From the NCBI GenBank assembly GCA_903642265.1, contig CAHJWN010000004.1:38017-102016 (forward strand): a DNA stretch of 64,000 bases, read 5' to 3'. This document shows, piece after piece, positions 18,711-27,995 of the stretch. A program made the position numbers and the translations under genes. This DNA is from Acidobacteriaceae bacterium (GTDB taxonomy: Bacteria; Acidobacteriota; Terriglobia; Terriglobales; Acidobacteriaceae). Numbering within the stretch: the first letter of the stretch is position 1; the number at the start of each line of letters is the position of its first letter. Below the pieces are notes generated by a model. That model saw only the letters and a list, made by a program, of their open reading frames with translations, did no database searches and had not been told where the DNA came from.

Positions 18711-21700
18711 CTAGTCAAACTCACCTTCGGGCGCCGGCAGAACGTCGTTCGGGCCGGCGCACCAGACGTAGAGCGTTGGCAGTAGGAAGAGACTAATAAT
18801 AAGGTCCATAAGCAAGCCGCCGACAATCACCACGGCGAAAGGCCTTTGCGAGTCTGAACCGATTCCGTGCGAAGTGGCGGCGGGCAACAAGCCAAGCGTG
18901 GCTACGAGCATGGTCATCATGATTGGTCGAAGACGCAGCACTGCACCATCTACGGCAGATTCTTCGATAGAGTGGCCACGAACTCGCATCTGGTTGATGT
19001 ACTCGAGCATGATGACGCCAGTCTGAACTGAGACTCCAAAGAGAGCGAGAAAGCCGACCCCAGAAGACACGCTGAAGTTTGTATGGGTAATCCACAGAGC
19101 AAGCGTTCCGCCAATGGGCGCGATGATCACGTTCGCCATGATGAGCATTGACCATTTCAGCGAGCCGAACATCATGTAGAGAATGAAGAAAATGAGAAAA
19201 ATGGTTATAGGAACCACAATTGCAAGCCGCTTCGCCGAACGCTTCTGGCTTTCATATTCACCAGCCCAGCTTAGCGAGTAGCCTGTCGGTAGCTTCACCT
19301 GGGCGGTCACTTTGCTGATTGCCTCTTCAACAGCACCACCGAGATCGCGGCCGCGAACGCTGTATTTGATGGCCACATAACGTGAGTTGCCTTCGCGATA
19401 GATCTCGGAGGCACCATCGACCACAATGGGTTTGGTCAGCTGCGCGAGCGAGACGCGTTCGCCTGAAGGCGTGAGAAGACGAACCTGTTCAATGGCCTCT
19501 TCGCTGTTGCGATATTGTTGGGCATACCGAAGAACGACATCATAACGCGCTTCCCTGTCGAGAACCTGCGTGACTGCGTTGCCGCCGACGGCGGTCTGAA
19601 CCGCGTCCTGCACATCGGAGACATTGATGCCATAGCGTGCGGCCGCTGCACGATCGACGACGAAGTTCAGGTTTGGCTGACCAATCACGCGGAAGAGGCC
19701 GAGGTCCTGAATACCGCTGATCTTACTCATGACGCTTACGATCTCGTCGCCTTTCTGTTCCAGCGTCTTTAGATCATCGCCATAAATCTTGACGGCGAGT
19801 TCGCCCTTTACTCCACTTACTGCCTCTTCCATGTTGTCGGAGATGGGCTGCGAAAAGTTCCAGAGAACGCCAGGCATCTTCTCCAGTTCGCGGTCCATCG
19901 CGGCAATCAGTTCTTCCTTGTTGCGATGGAAGACAGGACGCCAGTCCTTCTTTTCCTTCAAATCGACAAAATACTCGGTGTCGAAAAAACCGGTTGTGTC
20001 GACACCGTCATCGGGTCGCCCAACCTGGCTGATGACGTCCTTCACCTCTGGGAAATTTGCAAGGATCGGTCGTGCCGCTGCCATGACGCGGATGCCTTCG
20101 GTAGGGCCAGTGCTGGGTGCAAGCGTTCCACGTACCCAGATCGCGCCTTCATCGAGATGCGGCAGGAACTCCGAACCGATGGCACCCCCCTCGGTGAGGA
20201 TGACTGCGAATGCCAGACCGGCGAGCGTAGCGCCAACAACGATCCATCGCGACTCAACTGCCCACAGAGCGGCGCTGCGATAATGCCTGGTCAGGAAGTC
20301 CATGACCGGGTTGTGCCACTCCTTCGCTCCATTCTTGAAAAGGAAGCTAGAAAGAACGGGCGCGAGGAACATCGCAAAGACGAGTGCGCCGAGCAGCGCA
20401 AAGGCAACAGTCCATGCCATGGGCCGGAAGAGACGGCCTTCGACCTGTTGCAGTGTGAAGATCGGCAAATAGGCCGTAACGATGATGCCGATGGCGTAGA
20501 AGACCGGGCGCTGCACTTCATGCGCCGCTTCGCGAACGATGTCGAGGGTCGAGCGGGGCTCGTCGTGCTTGCGATTCATGTGACGAACGATGTTCTCGAC
20601 CATCACTACGGCACCATCGACGACCATGCCAAAGTCCAACGCCCCAAGCGACAGAAGGTTTGCAGGGATGTGCTGAAGGTTGAGGCAAATGGACGCAAAC
20701 AGCAACGAAAACGGGATAGTGAGAGCCACGATCAGCGCGCCACGGGCGTTTCCAAGAAAGAGGAAGAGGATGATCATCACGAGGATGATTCCCTCGGTGA
20801 GGTTGTGCAGCACAGTGTGCGTGGTAAGGTGCACCAGGTCGTCGCGGTCGAGAAATGGCACGACCTTTACGCCGGGTGGAAGCAGACCTGCTTTAGCGGG
20901 AACTGCTGTCTGTGCACGCTCGTAGAGGTAGCCATCCTTGAAGAAGCCACCAGATCTTGCAGGCTGCGCCTCGGTGCCATTTAGTTCAAGAACTTTTGCG
21001 TGGATGCCGTCCAGAACCTCATCCGAATTCGCACCCTTCTGCAGCAGGACGATGCCTTCGACCGTATCCGGATCGTCTACGACAACGCCATCTTTTCGGC
21101 GAATGGCTTTGCCGATCTGTCCCAGGCGTATCTTTGCTCCCTGCACGACGTTCGCGATGTCGCGCACCCGAAGTGCGGTCCCATTTTGCGTTTTGATGAC
21201 TGTATTCGCGATGTCATCGACATTGGTAAAAAGGCCTACTGCTCGAACGTTAATGGCCTGCTGGCCTTCTTCGATAAAGCTGCCGCCGGCGTTTACATTG
21301 TTGGCGGTCAACTGTTGCTCAACCTGGGCGATGGTCAGGCCATAAGAGATGAGCTTGTTGGGATCGAGTTGAACCTGGTACTCGCGCGTAATGCCGCCGA
21401 AGCTCGATACATCGACGACGCCCTGCACGGACTTGAATTGCTTTTCAAGCGTCCAGTCTTCAAGTGACTTCAGCGCCATGTTGTCATAGCTGGGATTCTT
21501 ACTAACCAGTGTGTACCAGTAGATCTGGCCGACCGGGCTCCAGTCTGTTCCGATCTGCGGAGTGAGGCCAGTCGGCAGCGTCACCTGCGCGATGCGTTCG
21601 AGTACCTTTTCGCGGTTCCAATCGTTCGTTGATTCGTCGTCAAAGATAAGCATGACGCTCGATAAGCCAGCGAGCGACGTGGACCGCAGGTTCTTGAGGT

Positions 21701-21929
21701 GCGGAATGCCGTTCATCTGGATCTCGACAGGAACAGTCACCTGCTGCTCGACTTCCTCGGCGGCGCGGCCGGGCCACTGAGTGATGATCTGCACGTAGTT
21801 GTTCGCCACATCGGGGTAAGCTTCAACCGGCAGCGCGCGAAACGAGATGATGCCCCAGGCGAAGAGCAGCACTGCCAAGATCAGGACAAGAAACCGATTC
21901 TTCAGCGCAAAGTCGACAATCGAACCCAT
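18711..21929 (-). CDS. czcA: Heavy-metal efflux RND pump, CzcA-type
   Basis: 1072 aa, full-length inner-membrane RND antiporter. Twelve helices and two large periplasmic loops in the standard order. The TM4 signature near residue 400 is DFGMVVDGAVVMVEN, the DFGxxxDGAxxxxEN form of divalent-metal pumps (Zn, Co, Cd, Ni), unlike the CusA copper/silver form. Other hallmarks: NRFLVLILAVLLFAWG at the N-terminus, QWPGRAAEEVEQQVTVPVE and RLRPIMMTMLVATLGLLPAA. Its ATG overlaps the stop of the adaptor gene by one base (TAATG). Exports metal from periplasm and/or cytoplasm through CzcC. Confidence 0.93.
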   Translation of the reverse strand: MGSIVDFALKNRFLVLILAVLLFAWGIISFRALPVEAYPDVANNYVQIITQWPGRAAEEVEQQVTVPVEIQMNGIPHLKNLRSTSLAGLSSVMLIFDDESTNDWNREKVLERIAQVTLPTGLTPQIGTDWSPVGQIYWYTLVSKNPSYDNMALKSLEDWTLEKQFKSVQGVVDVSSFGGITREYQVQLDPNKLISYGLTIAQVEQQLTANNVNAGGSFIEEGQQAINVRAVGLFTNVDDIANTVIKTQNGTALRVRDIANVVQGAKIRLGQIGKAIRRKDGVVVDDPDTVEGIVLLQKGANSDEVLDGIHAKVLELNGTEAQPARSGGFFKDGYLYERAQTAVPAKAGLLPPGVKVVPFLDRDDLVHLTTHTVLHNLTEGIILVMIILFLFLGNARGALIVALTIPFSLLFASICLNLQHIPANLLSLGALDFGMVVDGAVVMVENIVRHMNRKHDEPRSTLDIVREAAHEVQRPVFYAIGIIVTAYLPIFTLQQVEGRLFRPMAWTVAFALLGALVFAMFLAPVLSSFLFKNGAKEWHNPVMDFLTRHYRSAALWAVESRWIVVGATLAGLAFAVILTEGGAIGSEFLPHLDEGAIWVRGTLAPSTGPTEGIRVMAAARPILANFPEVKDVISQVGRPDDGVDTTGFFDTEYFVDLKEKKDWRPVFHRNKEELIAAMDRELEKMPGVLWNFSQPISDNMEEAVSGVKGELAVKIYGDDLKTLEQKGDEIVSVMSKISGIQDLGLFRVIGQPNLNFVVDRAAAARYGINVSDVQDAVQTAVGGNAVTQVLDREARYDVVLRYAQQYRNSEEAIEQVRLLTPSGERVSLAQLTKPIVVDGASEIYREGNSRYVAIKYSVRGRDLGGAVEEAISKVTAQVKLPTGYSLSWAGEYESQKRSAKRLAIVVPITIFLIFFILYMMFGSLKWSMLIMANVIIAPIGGTLALWITHTNFSVSSGVGFLALFGVSVQTGVIMLEYINQMRVRGHSIEESAVDGAVLRLRPIMMTMLVATLGLLPAATSHGIGSDSQRPFAVVIVGGLLMDLIISLFLLPTLYVWCAGPNDVLPAPEGEFD

Positions 21930-23077
21930 TATTGCGCCACCGTGCTCTGGAGTTCGAGGGCGTTGCTCGCAATCTGCTGCCCGGACTGCAGCCCGGACTG
22001 GATCACCTGAAGACCACTCGGAACCAACGCGCCGCTAACAACCTTTGTCAGGCCGAAGCTGCCGCCGGACTTCGCGACATAGACGAAATCCTGATCATGC
22101 AGGTGAACGATCGCGTTCGCGGGCACGACAATGTGCGGCTCCTGCTTTTGCGCCTGGAACGACGCAGTGACAAACATGCCGATCTTCATAAAGCCGGGGT
22201 TCCTGACCTGCACACGGACCTTGGCAGTACGGATCGTTGGATCAAGTATAGGGTCGATCTCACTGATCTTCCCGGTGATGGTCTTGTCGGTATATGCATT
22301 GAAGTGGATTGTCGCCAACTGCCCGACGGAGAGCGCTGGAAGCTCGTTTTCATAAACATCGCAGACAATCCAAACGTCGTCGATGTTGGCGATAGTGAAA
22401 AGATTGGGAGCGTTGTCCAGCGTCTTTACACCGGCAGACTGTGTGATGTTTTGTTCAATGATGACGCCGGTGGCGGGAGCAAAGACATCCACTGCCCCGC
22501 TCGGCTGCTTAAGGTCTTTCGCGCCTAGCAACTTCAGGTGCTCGGCTGCGCTTTCGACATCGACGACAGCCTTGTCTTCGACGTCCTGCGCAATCTCCAG
22601 TGCACCCTTCGATACTGCACCTTTGCTGTAGAGCAGCTTCGCGCGATCGAGTTGCACCTTTGACAGCGCCTCGTCAGCAATGGCCTTGCGATAATCGGAG
22701 TACGCGCTTTCGATATCGTTGCTTTGCACTGTAAAGAGCTTTTGGCCTTTGTGTACGAAGTCGCCGATGTGTGAGTAGATTGCGACAACCCGGCCCGAAG
22801 CAAGCGAGATTACCGGGATCACATGGGTCACATCCGGCTGCACCTGGCCGGTAACATTCATTACTGCGGCGGTCATTTGCGTTGTTGCGGCGACCAGAGG
22901 AAACTGCTCTGGATGATCGACGTGGACGGTATTCACATCCTGCGCCTGCTCGACCTTCAGCGGTGGTGGCGCCTCGTTCTTAGGGTCCGCCTTCTTGTCG
23001 CAGCCGGAAATCATCAGACCAACCGCAACCAGCAAGCTCGCAGCGGCTGAGGGCATAGCCAAAATCTTTGCGTTCAC
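21929..23077 (-). CDS. czcB: RND periplasmic adaptor lipoprotein, CzcB-type
   Basis: 382 aa membrane fusion protein. N-terminal lipobox LMISGC at about residue 26 implies a lipidated protein. Barrel-sandwich halves are VISLASGRVVAIYSHIGDFV and VDVFAPATGVIIEQNITQ, on either side of a helical hairpin (SAYSDYRKAIADEALSK to ESAAEHLKLLG). Links CzcA to CzcC. Short His-containing N-terminal segment (VNTVHVDHPEQF) could bind metal but lacks the long His-rich tract of some CzcB. Overlaps czcC by 4 nt (ATGA) and czcA by 1 nt. Confidence 0.9.
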   Translation of the reverse strand: MNAKILAMPSAAASLLVAVGLMISGCDKKADPKNEAPPPLKVEQAQDVNTVHVDHPEQFPLVAATTQMTAAVMNVTGQVQPDVTHVIPVISLASGRVVAIYSHIGDFVHKGQKLFTVQSNDIESAYSDYRKAIADEALSKVQLDRAKLLYSKGAVSKGALEIAQDVEDKAVVDVESAAEHLKLLGAKDLKQPSGAVDVFAPATGVIIEQNITQSAGVKTLDNAPNLFTIANIDDVWIVCDVYENELPALSVGQLATIHFNAYTDKTITGKISEIDPILDPTIRTAKVRVQVRNPGFMKIGMFVTASFQAQKQEPHIVVPANAIVHLHDQDFVYVAKSGGSFGLTKVVSGALVPSGLQVIQSGLQSGQQIASNALELQSTVAQ

Positions 23078-24399
23078 GGAAGCACCTCTTGTCCTACGGC
23101 CTCATTCATCTGCGCTGCTGCGGTAAGATACGCACCAACCAGGTTTAGATATCCAAGCTGAACACTGCGATAGTCGCTCTGCGCCTGGAGAAAATCCAGC
23201 AGCGATGCTCCGCCATGCTGATACGAAAACGAAATTGTCTCGCGCACGTTTATGGCCTGTTGCAGATACTTGTCCCGATACGGACGCAGCAGCTTGAGTT
23301 GACTATCGACAGTCACGTACGCCGAATCGACGTCGGAGAAGACTGATGCACGGGCAGCCTCAGCCTGCTGCTGTTGCAGGTCGATATCAACCAGTGTGCG
23401 CTGCTTCTCGCCCTGGTTGCGGTCGAAGATCCGCAAGGGCAGATTTACGCTCACGCCGATGTAGCTGTTCAGTGGATTCGGCTGATGCGCGGCATCAAAG
23501 CCGAAAGTCGGATCGGTAGATCCGTTCGCGATGGCAAGCGAGTGGTCGATCTGCGCTTTGGCGACGGTTTGAACGGCAGCCTGCAGATCAGGTCTTCCAG
23601 CAAGCGCAGTCTGGTGATATTGATCAAGCGGCTGCAGCACGTTCGAGAACCCATAAGCACCGGTCACATCGAACTGATCCACCGGCGTCCGATCGTTCAG
23701 CAACTGCAACAGCTGGATTTTCGCTGTTCGCACATTCACGTCCGCCGTCTCGTTGTCCTGCTCATATTGCACACGGCCAAGCTCCAGGCGATCAAGATCG
23801 ACCTGGGCAATGTCGCCTGCCTGAAGCCGGTTGCGGCTGAGATCGAGAACGTGATCGTAGAACTTCAAGTTTTCGCTCGTAAGAGCAAGGATTGCCTTCG
23901 CCTGCAGTGTCTGCACAAAGGCTGCACGCAGCGAGTAGTTCAGCGTGCGAAGCAGGTCGCCCTGGTTCGAGATGGCGATTGCTGTTCCTTGCCTGGCGCT
24001 GTCGGTGCGCAACTCGCGCTTGTGGTCGCGCTCATGCAGATAGTTGAAGGTAATGTTTGGATATGCCTCGTGTAGCGGCTGGTAGGGATTCGAGTCAAAC
24101 AGCGTCGCCTGGTCCATCTGTGCGTTGAAGGTCGGATTGGGACGGAGGTGTGCTGTAATCTCCTGCGCGCGCGACTCGTTGATGTTCAGCGCACCGGCCT
24201 TGAGCGTAGGATTCGACGCTTTGAAGCGGTCCTGCACCTCCTGCCAGCTCAGCGCATTCGGGAGCGAGGGTATCTGGATTGAGCCTGCCGGAGGTGCTGT
24301 TAGCTGCGACAGCAGGGCCGGTGCCGAAAGCGCGAGCAACAATCCGCCAGCAAGCATGGTGCGGTTCTTCCGAAGCAATCTTCCACCAACCAGTGTCAT
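23074..24399 (-). CDS. czcC: Outer-membrane efflux protein (TolC-like), CzcC-type
   Basis: 441 aa with an N-terminal signal peptide (MLAGGLLLALSAPALLSQ). Two OEP repeats: residues about 50-240 (SWQEVQDRFKASNPTLKAG; LRPNPTFNAQ) and 250-435 (LAGRPDLQAAVQTVAKAQ; GVSVNLPLRIFDRNQGE). Forms the trimeric outer-membrane duct for CzcBA. First gene of the operon, with a leader of roughly 120 nt after the proposed promoter at about 24.5 kb. Start ATG 24399; ATG 24357 is possible and gives a shorter signal peptide. Confidence 0.9.
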   Translation of the reverse strand: MTLVGGRLLRKNRTMLAGGLLLALSAPALLSQLTAPPAGSIQIPSLPNALSWQEVQDRFKASNPTLKAGALNINESRAQEITAHLRPNPTFNAQMDQATLFDSNPYQPLHEAYPNITFNYLHERDHKRELRTDSARQGTAIAISNQGDLLRTLNYSLRAAFVQTLQAKAILALTSENLKFYDHVLDLSRNRLQAGDIAQVDLDRLELGRVQYEQDNETADVNVRTAKIQLLQLLNDRTPVDQFDVTGAYGFSNVLQPLDQYHQTALAGRPDLQAAVQTVAKAQIDHSLAIANGSTDPTFGFDAAHQPNPLNSYIGVSVNLPLRIFDRNQGEKQRTLVDIDLQQQQAEAARASVFSDVDSAYVTVDSQLKLLRPYRDKYLQQAINVRETISFSYQHGGASLLDFLQAQSDYRSVQLGYLNLVGAYLTAAAQMNEAVGQEVLP

Positions 24400-24524
24400 A
24401 ATCCGTCTTCAGGATGCCACACAACACATAAGTACTTCGTAAAAAGGGCCTTCGTTCGGGCTTTTCGATCCTTGAGAAAACGAGCGCATTGCGCAGCTCG
24501 CGGTTGCCGTTAGACCACCTGCAG

Positions 24525-24543
24525 TATACCCCAGTAGGGTATA
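24525..24543 (-). promoter_or_regulatory. CsoR/RcnR-like operator overlapping the czcCBA promoter
   Basis: Perfect 7-bp dyad TATACCC-5-GGGTATA between ybbP and czcC. On the minus strand it reads TATACCCTACTGGGGTATA, with AT flanks around G/C runs as in CsoR and RcnR operators. It contains the candidate -10 TATACT (minus strand, 24523-24528); a TTTGGA/TTGGAG -35-like hexamer sits 19-20 nt upstream of that. Binding would occlude the promoter. No csoR/rcnR gene is in the window. Confidence 0.6.
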
Positions 24544-24560
24544 TATGCTCCAAACATTGC

Positions 24561-27143
24561 TTACTCTTCCCGCAGCACTTCTAGAGGCTTTTGGCCGAGG
24601 ATGCGGTGACTCGCAGCCCAACCCGTAATGATTGCCAGCAGAGCAGTCCCGATGAGTGCACCCAGCGTCCATGTCCACTCAAAGTGATAGTCAATACTTA
24701 GACGTCTAAGCAGAGTTCGGGCGATCAAGTTGGCGAAGGAGACTCCAACCAGTCCGGCGACGAGACCAAGGACAGCGAACTCGATCGAGAAGACAGTCGC
24801 GATTCGGCTTCGCGTCGCACCAAGCGTCTTCATTACGACGACCTCGCGTATGCGGCGATACCGAGTACCTGCGATGGAGCTTGCCAAGATGACAATACCG
24901 GCAAAGATCGAGAACGCCGCGAGGAACTGAATGACGTACGTTATCTGGATGACGACATTGCGAACCGTCTCAAGCGCGGCGGCGACGTTGATGACTGTGA
25001 CGGTGGGGTAAGCCTTGTAGAGCGCCCGCTGCAGGCCCTCGACTCTCGCCGGGTCAACATGAACTCCGCCGTACCAGACCACGGGCAGCGCGGCGAGCAC
25101 GGGTTGCGGCAGGATGAACTCCGCGCGCGAGTAGGCGTGCTGGCCATCTGCCTCGATCAACGCTGCGACCGTCGCGACGATCTCTTTATCCTGCGCAGCG
25201 AAGGTGATCGTCGATCCGACCTTGACTCCCAGGCGGTCTGCCTGCCGTTTTGCCACAGCCACCTGCAGAGCTGTGGAGTCTGCGGCCCACCAGGTTCCCG
25301 CGACCGTCTTCGTTCCCGGCGGCGGAGTGGCCGACCAGGTCAGCGAGATCGTCTGCAACATGCGCCGAGGAAAGTTCTTGAGCTTCACTTCGCTCGCAGG
25401 AACGTCGTCGATGGCAACGATGCGTGAGGAGACAACTGGCAGCATCTCCGGTGCGATCGTGACGCCGGGTTGCGCGACCAGCAGCTTGCGCACGCCATCG
25501 ATCTCGTCCGTTGTGATGTCAATCATGAAGACGTTTGGCAGATCCGGCGCAGAAGACATATGCAGCTCCTGAACCACCGCCTGCTGGACCAGGTAAACGG
25601 TCATGATCTGCATGACGCCCATGCCTACGGCCGCAAGCAGCGCGGCACTTGGATTGCCGGGACGGTACAGGTTTGCAAGTCCGTGCCGAAGGGATGACGG
25701 TAGATGAAGGCGCGTTCTGGAGAGGAAGAAGCGCAGCCCAGCGAGCAAGCCAGAAGAGGCGGCAAGTAGAACGGCGAGCACGACGACCAGCCCAACCGAA
25801 AACACCGCGCCCACCATCGCTGAGTCGCTCAACGTGATCGCGATCAAAGCAAGGCCGATGAGGATTAGCAAAGCCGCACCGATCTGCGCCAGGTTCTTCG
25901 TGATTTTCTTTCGAATTGCTGTCGTGAAAGGATCGTCACTGTCTTCGACCGAACGCCGCAGAATCAGAATCGGTCGAACGCTGCGTATATCGAGCAGCGG
26001 AGGCAGAGTGAACAACATCGTTGTGAGTACACCTGCACCAAGCCCGGTCAGCACGGTACGAACCTGCAGATGTACATCGGTTTGAGCGTTGATCAGTCGC
26101 GCCAGCAGGTACGGAAAGGCAAGCTGCACGCCGATGCCGAGTGCTACGCCGATCAGTCCACCAAGTATGCCGAGCAGCAACGTCTGCAGCAGATAGATCT
26201 TGATGATTTGACCTGACCGCGCGCCGAGCGACTTCATGATTGCGATTGTGTCCAGACGCTGCTGCAGGTGCGCGCGCATTGCCATGGCTACGCCGATCGC
26301 GCCCAGCACGAGGGCGACCAGGCTCATCAACGAGAGCAGGCTGGTGGCACGGTCAAGTCCCTGGGTCAACGCGGGATTGGTCTCGCGGTAGTCCGTCACC
26401 TGTGACTCCGGCAGGATCTTCTCCAGGCGCGATTTCAGGTCCGCAACGCGGATTTCGGAGATTGGTGCGCCGTTGCGCGGCGGCGGAACTTTGAAAAGAT
26501 AACGCTGGCCGGAGTGGCTGCCTGGCGCGAGCAGGCCGCTTGCATCGAGTCCAGTACGCGATATGAGCACACGCGGACCAGCTGCGAAGTTGCCCGAGAG
26601 CCGGTCGGGTTCATTCGTCACGACCGAGGCAATGCGAAAATTCTTGCTGCCAACCGTCAGCTGATCTCCAAGTTTCAGGTGTAACCGGATCAGGAGATCG
26701 TCGGCAACAACCACGGTGTCGTCGCCGAGCACCTTAGAAAGCGCATCCGAACTTTCAAGGTCGACCTTGCCATAGAACGGGTACTTGGTCGGGTCGACAG
26801 CTTTCAGTGAGATCAGCAAAGGGTCCAGCGTCTTTGGCGAGCTCGCCATTGAGAGCAGTTCGGTGACCGGTGTGATCTCGACACCTTCCGAAGCAATCTC
26901 GTCGAGTCCCTTCTGTTGATCAGGCGTTATCTGCTGAAACATGCGGGCTGCAAGGTCACCAGCCATGATGCTGCGCGCACGAGTCAGAAGCGCTCCGCGA
27001 AACGAAGAGCTGAAGCCGCGTACGCCAGTGAGGGCAGCGACACCAATTGCGATAGAAAGTATGACGAAGAAGAATTTACCGCGCGACGAGCGCATCTCCC
27101 GTGCTGCAATCTTCGCCGCCGATGCATAGGAGAGACTGGCCAT
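24561..27143 (-). CDS. ABC transporter permease, YbbP-like (two FtsX domains)
   Basis: 860 aa. N-terminal helix (FFFVILSIAIGVAALTGV), a periplasmic MacB-like domain, FtsX core near residues 270-390, four more helices, second periplasmic domain and a C-terminal FtsX core ending with GAALIG-type helices and a short tail. This is the layout of E. coli YbbP, which partners YbbA and lies beside tesA, exactly the neighbourhood here. Role unproved; related systems move or extract lipid or lipoprotein-like substrates from the inner membrane. ATG 27143 overlaps the ybbA stop (TGATG). Confidence 0.85.
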   Translation of the reverse strand: MASLSYASAAKIAAREMRSSRGKFFFVILSIAIGVAALTGVRGFSSSFRGALLTRARSIMAGDLAARMFQQITPDQQKGLDEIASEGVEITPVTELLSMASSPKTLDPLLISLKAVDPTKYPFYGKVDLESSDALSKVLGDDTVVVADDLLIRLHLKLGDQLTVGSKNFRIASVVTNEPDRLSGNFAAGPRVLISRTGLDASGLLAPGSHSGQRYLFKVPPPRNGAPISEIRVADLKSRLEKILPESQVTDYRETNPALTQGLDRATSLLSLMSLVALVLGAIGVAMAMRAHLQQRLDTIAIMKSLGARSGQIIKIYLLQTLLLGILGGLIGVALGIGVQLAFPYLLARLINAQTDVHLQVRTVLTGLGAGVLTTMLFTLPPLLDIRSVRPILILRRSVEDSDDPFTTAIRKKITKNLAQIGAALLILIGLALIAITLSDSAMVGAVFSVGLVVVLAVLLAASSGLLAGLRFFLSRTRLHLPSSLRHGLANLYRPGNPSAALLAAVGMGVMQIMTVYLVQQAVVQELHMSSAPDLPNVFMIDITTDEIDGVRKLLVAQPGVTIAPEMLPVVSSRIVAIDDVPASEVKLKNFPRRMLQTISLTWSATPPPGTKTVAGTWWAADSTALQVAVAKRQADRLGVKVGSTITFAAQDKEIVATVAALIEADGQHAYSRAEFILPQPVLAALPVVWYGGVHVDPARVEGLQRALYKAYPTVTVINVAAALETVRNVVIQITYVIQFLAAFSIFAGIVILASSIAGTRYRRIREVVVMKTLGATRSRIATVFSIEFAVLGLVAGLVGVSFANLIARTLLRRLSIDYHFEWTWTLGALIGTALLAIITGWAASHRILGQKPLEVLREE

Positions 27144-27913
27144 CAGCCAGCCACGACGATGGGCTCGTCTGCGCCTACCGTGAGTTCAACGCCCAGACCT
27201 GCAGGACTCGCGTTCACGTCGTCCGACACAACCAAACCATCGCGCAGAACAATCCTGCGATTTGCATACGTAGCCAGAACAGGATCGTGAGTGACTAGTA
27301 CAAGGGTGGTGCCTTCGCTTCGATTCAGATGCAATAGAAGCTCAAGAACATGTGCGCCGTTCGTCGTGTCCAGATTGCCGGTCGGCTCGTCCGCCAGGAC
27401 GATGGGAGGCCGCAGAACAAAGGCGCGGGCCAGCGCGACTCGCTGCTGCTCACCACCTGAAAGCTGCACAGGGTAATGATCCATACGATCACCAAGGCCA
27501 ACACTCTGGAGCAACTCGCGCGCACGGTTCAGACCACCGGCAGGGTCGTTCGACTCGCTGTTGAGCTCATAAGGAAGCAGCACGTTTTCTAGTGCGGTCA
27601 AAGTAGGGATTAATTGATATGACTGAAAGACAAAGCCGATAGTTTTTCCGCGGACCTGCGCAAGCTTATCTTCCGCAAGGTAGCTGATCGCCGTGCCATT
27701 GAGATGGACGTTCCCCGCGGTTGGCGTGTCCAGCCCGGCAAGTAGTCCAAGTAGCGTCGATTTCCCCGATCCCGAAGCGCCCATTATCGCGACGAATTCG
27801 CCCTTGGGCACAACAAAATCAATCCCTTTTAGAATGTCGATAGTACGCGAACCATTGCGAATGACCTTACGAATGCCTTCGACGACGATCATTGCTGCGG
27901 CTGGGTCACTCAC
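27143..27913 (-). CDS. ABC transporter ATP-binding protein, YbbA-like
   Basis: 256 aa from GTG 27913 (GGAG about 10 nt upstream); an ATG at 27934 would add seven residues with a poor site. Walker [12 protein letters not shown]-loop [17 protein letters not shown], signature [14 protein letters not shown], Walker [14 protein letters not shown] and switch VTHDP are all intact. The sequence is close to E. coli YbbA throughout ([21 protein letters not shown]). The C-terminal 25 residues extend past the family norm. Forms a complex with the downstream permease. Confidence 0.88.
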   Translation of the reverse strand: MSDPAAAMIVVEGIRKVIRNGSRTIDILKGIDFVVPKGEFVAIMGASGSGKSTLLGLLAGLDTPTAGNVHLNGTAISYLAEDKLAQVRGKTIGFVFQSYQLIPTLTALENVLLPYELNSESNDPAGGLNRARELLQSVGLGDRMDHYPVQLSGGEQQRVALARAFVLRPPIVLADEPTGNLDTTNGAHVLELLLHLNRSEGTTLVLVTHDPVLATYANRRIVLRDGLVVSDDVNASPAGLGVELTVGADEPIVVAG

Positions 27914-27983
27914 CTGCGATGCTCTCCTGATCATGCTGTCTTATGGACGTACTGAAGTGCCGGAAGGCCCTCGAATCATTTGA

Positions 27984-27989
27984 TAGATT
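27984..27989 (+). promoter_or_regulatory. Candidate -10 element of the tesA-like gene
   Basis: TAGATT, 6 nt (CAAACT) before ATG 27996, with no Shine-Dalgarno. Part of the window-wide leaderless-like pattern. Confidence 0.35.
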
Positions 27990-27995
27990 CAAACT

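Noticed and set aside
19926..20984. 352-codon open frame antisense to czcA
   Set aside because: Highly charged shadow translation with no family features, opposite a full-length conserved RND pump; high GC produces such frames.
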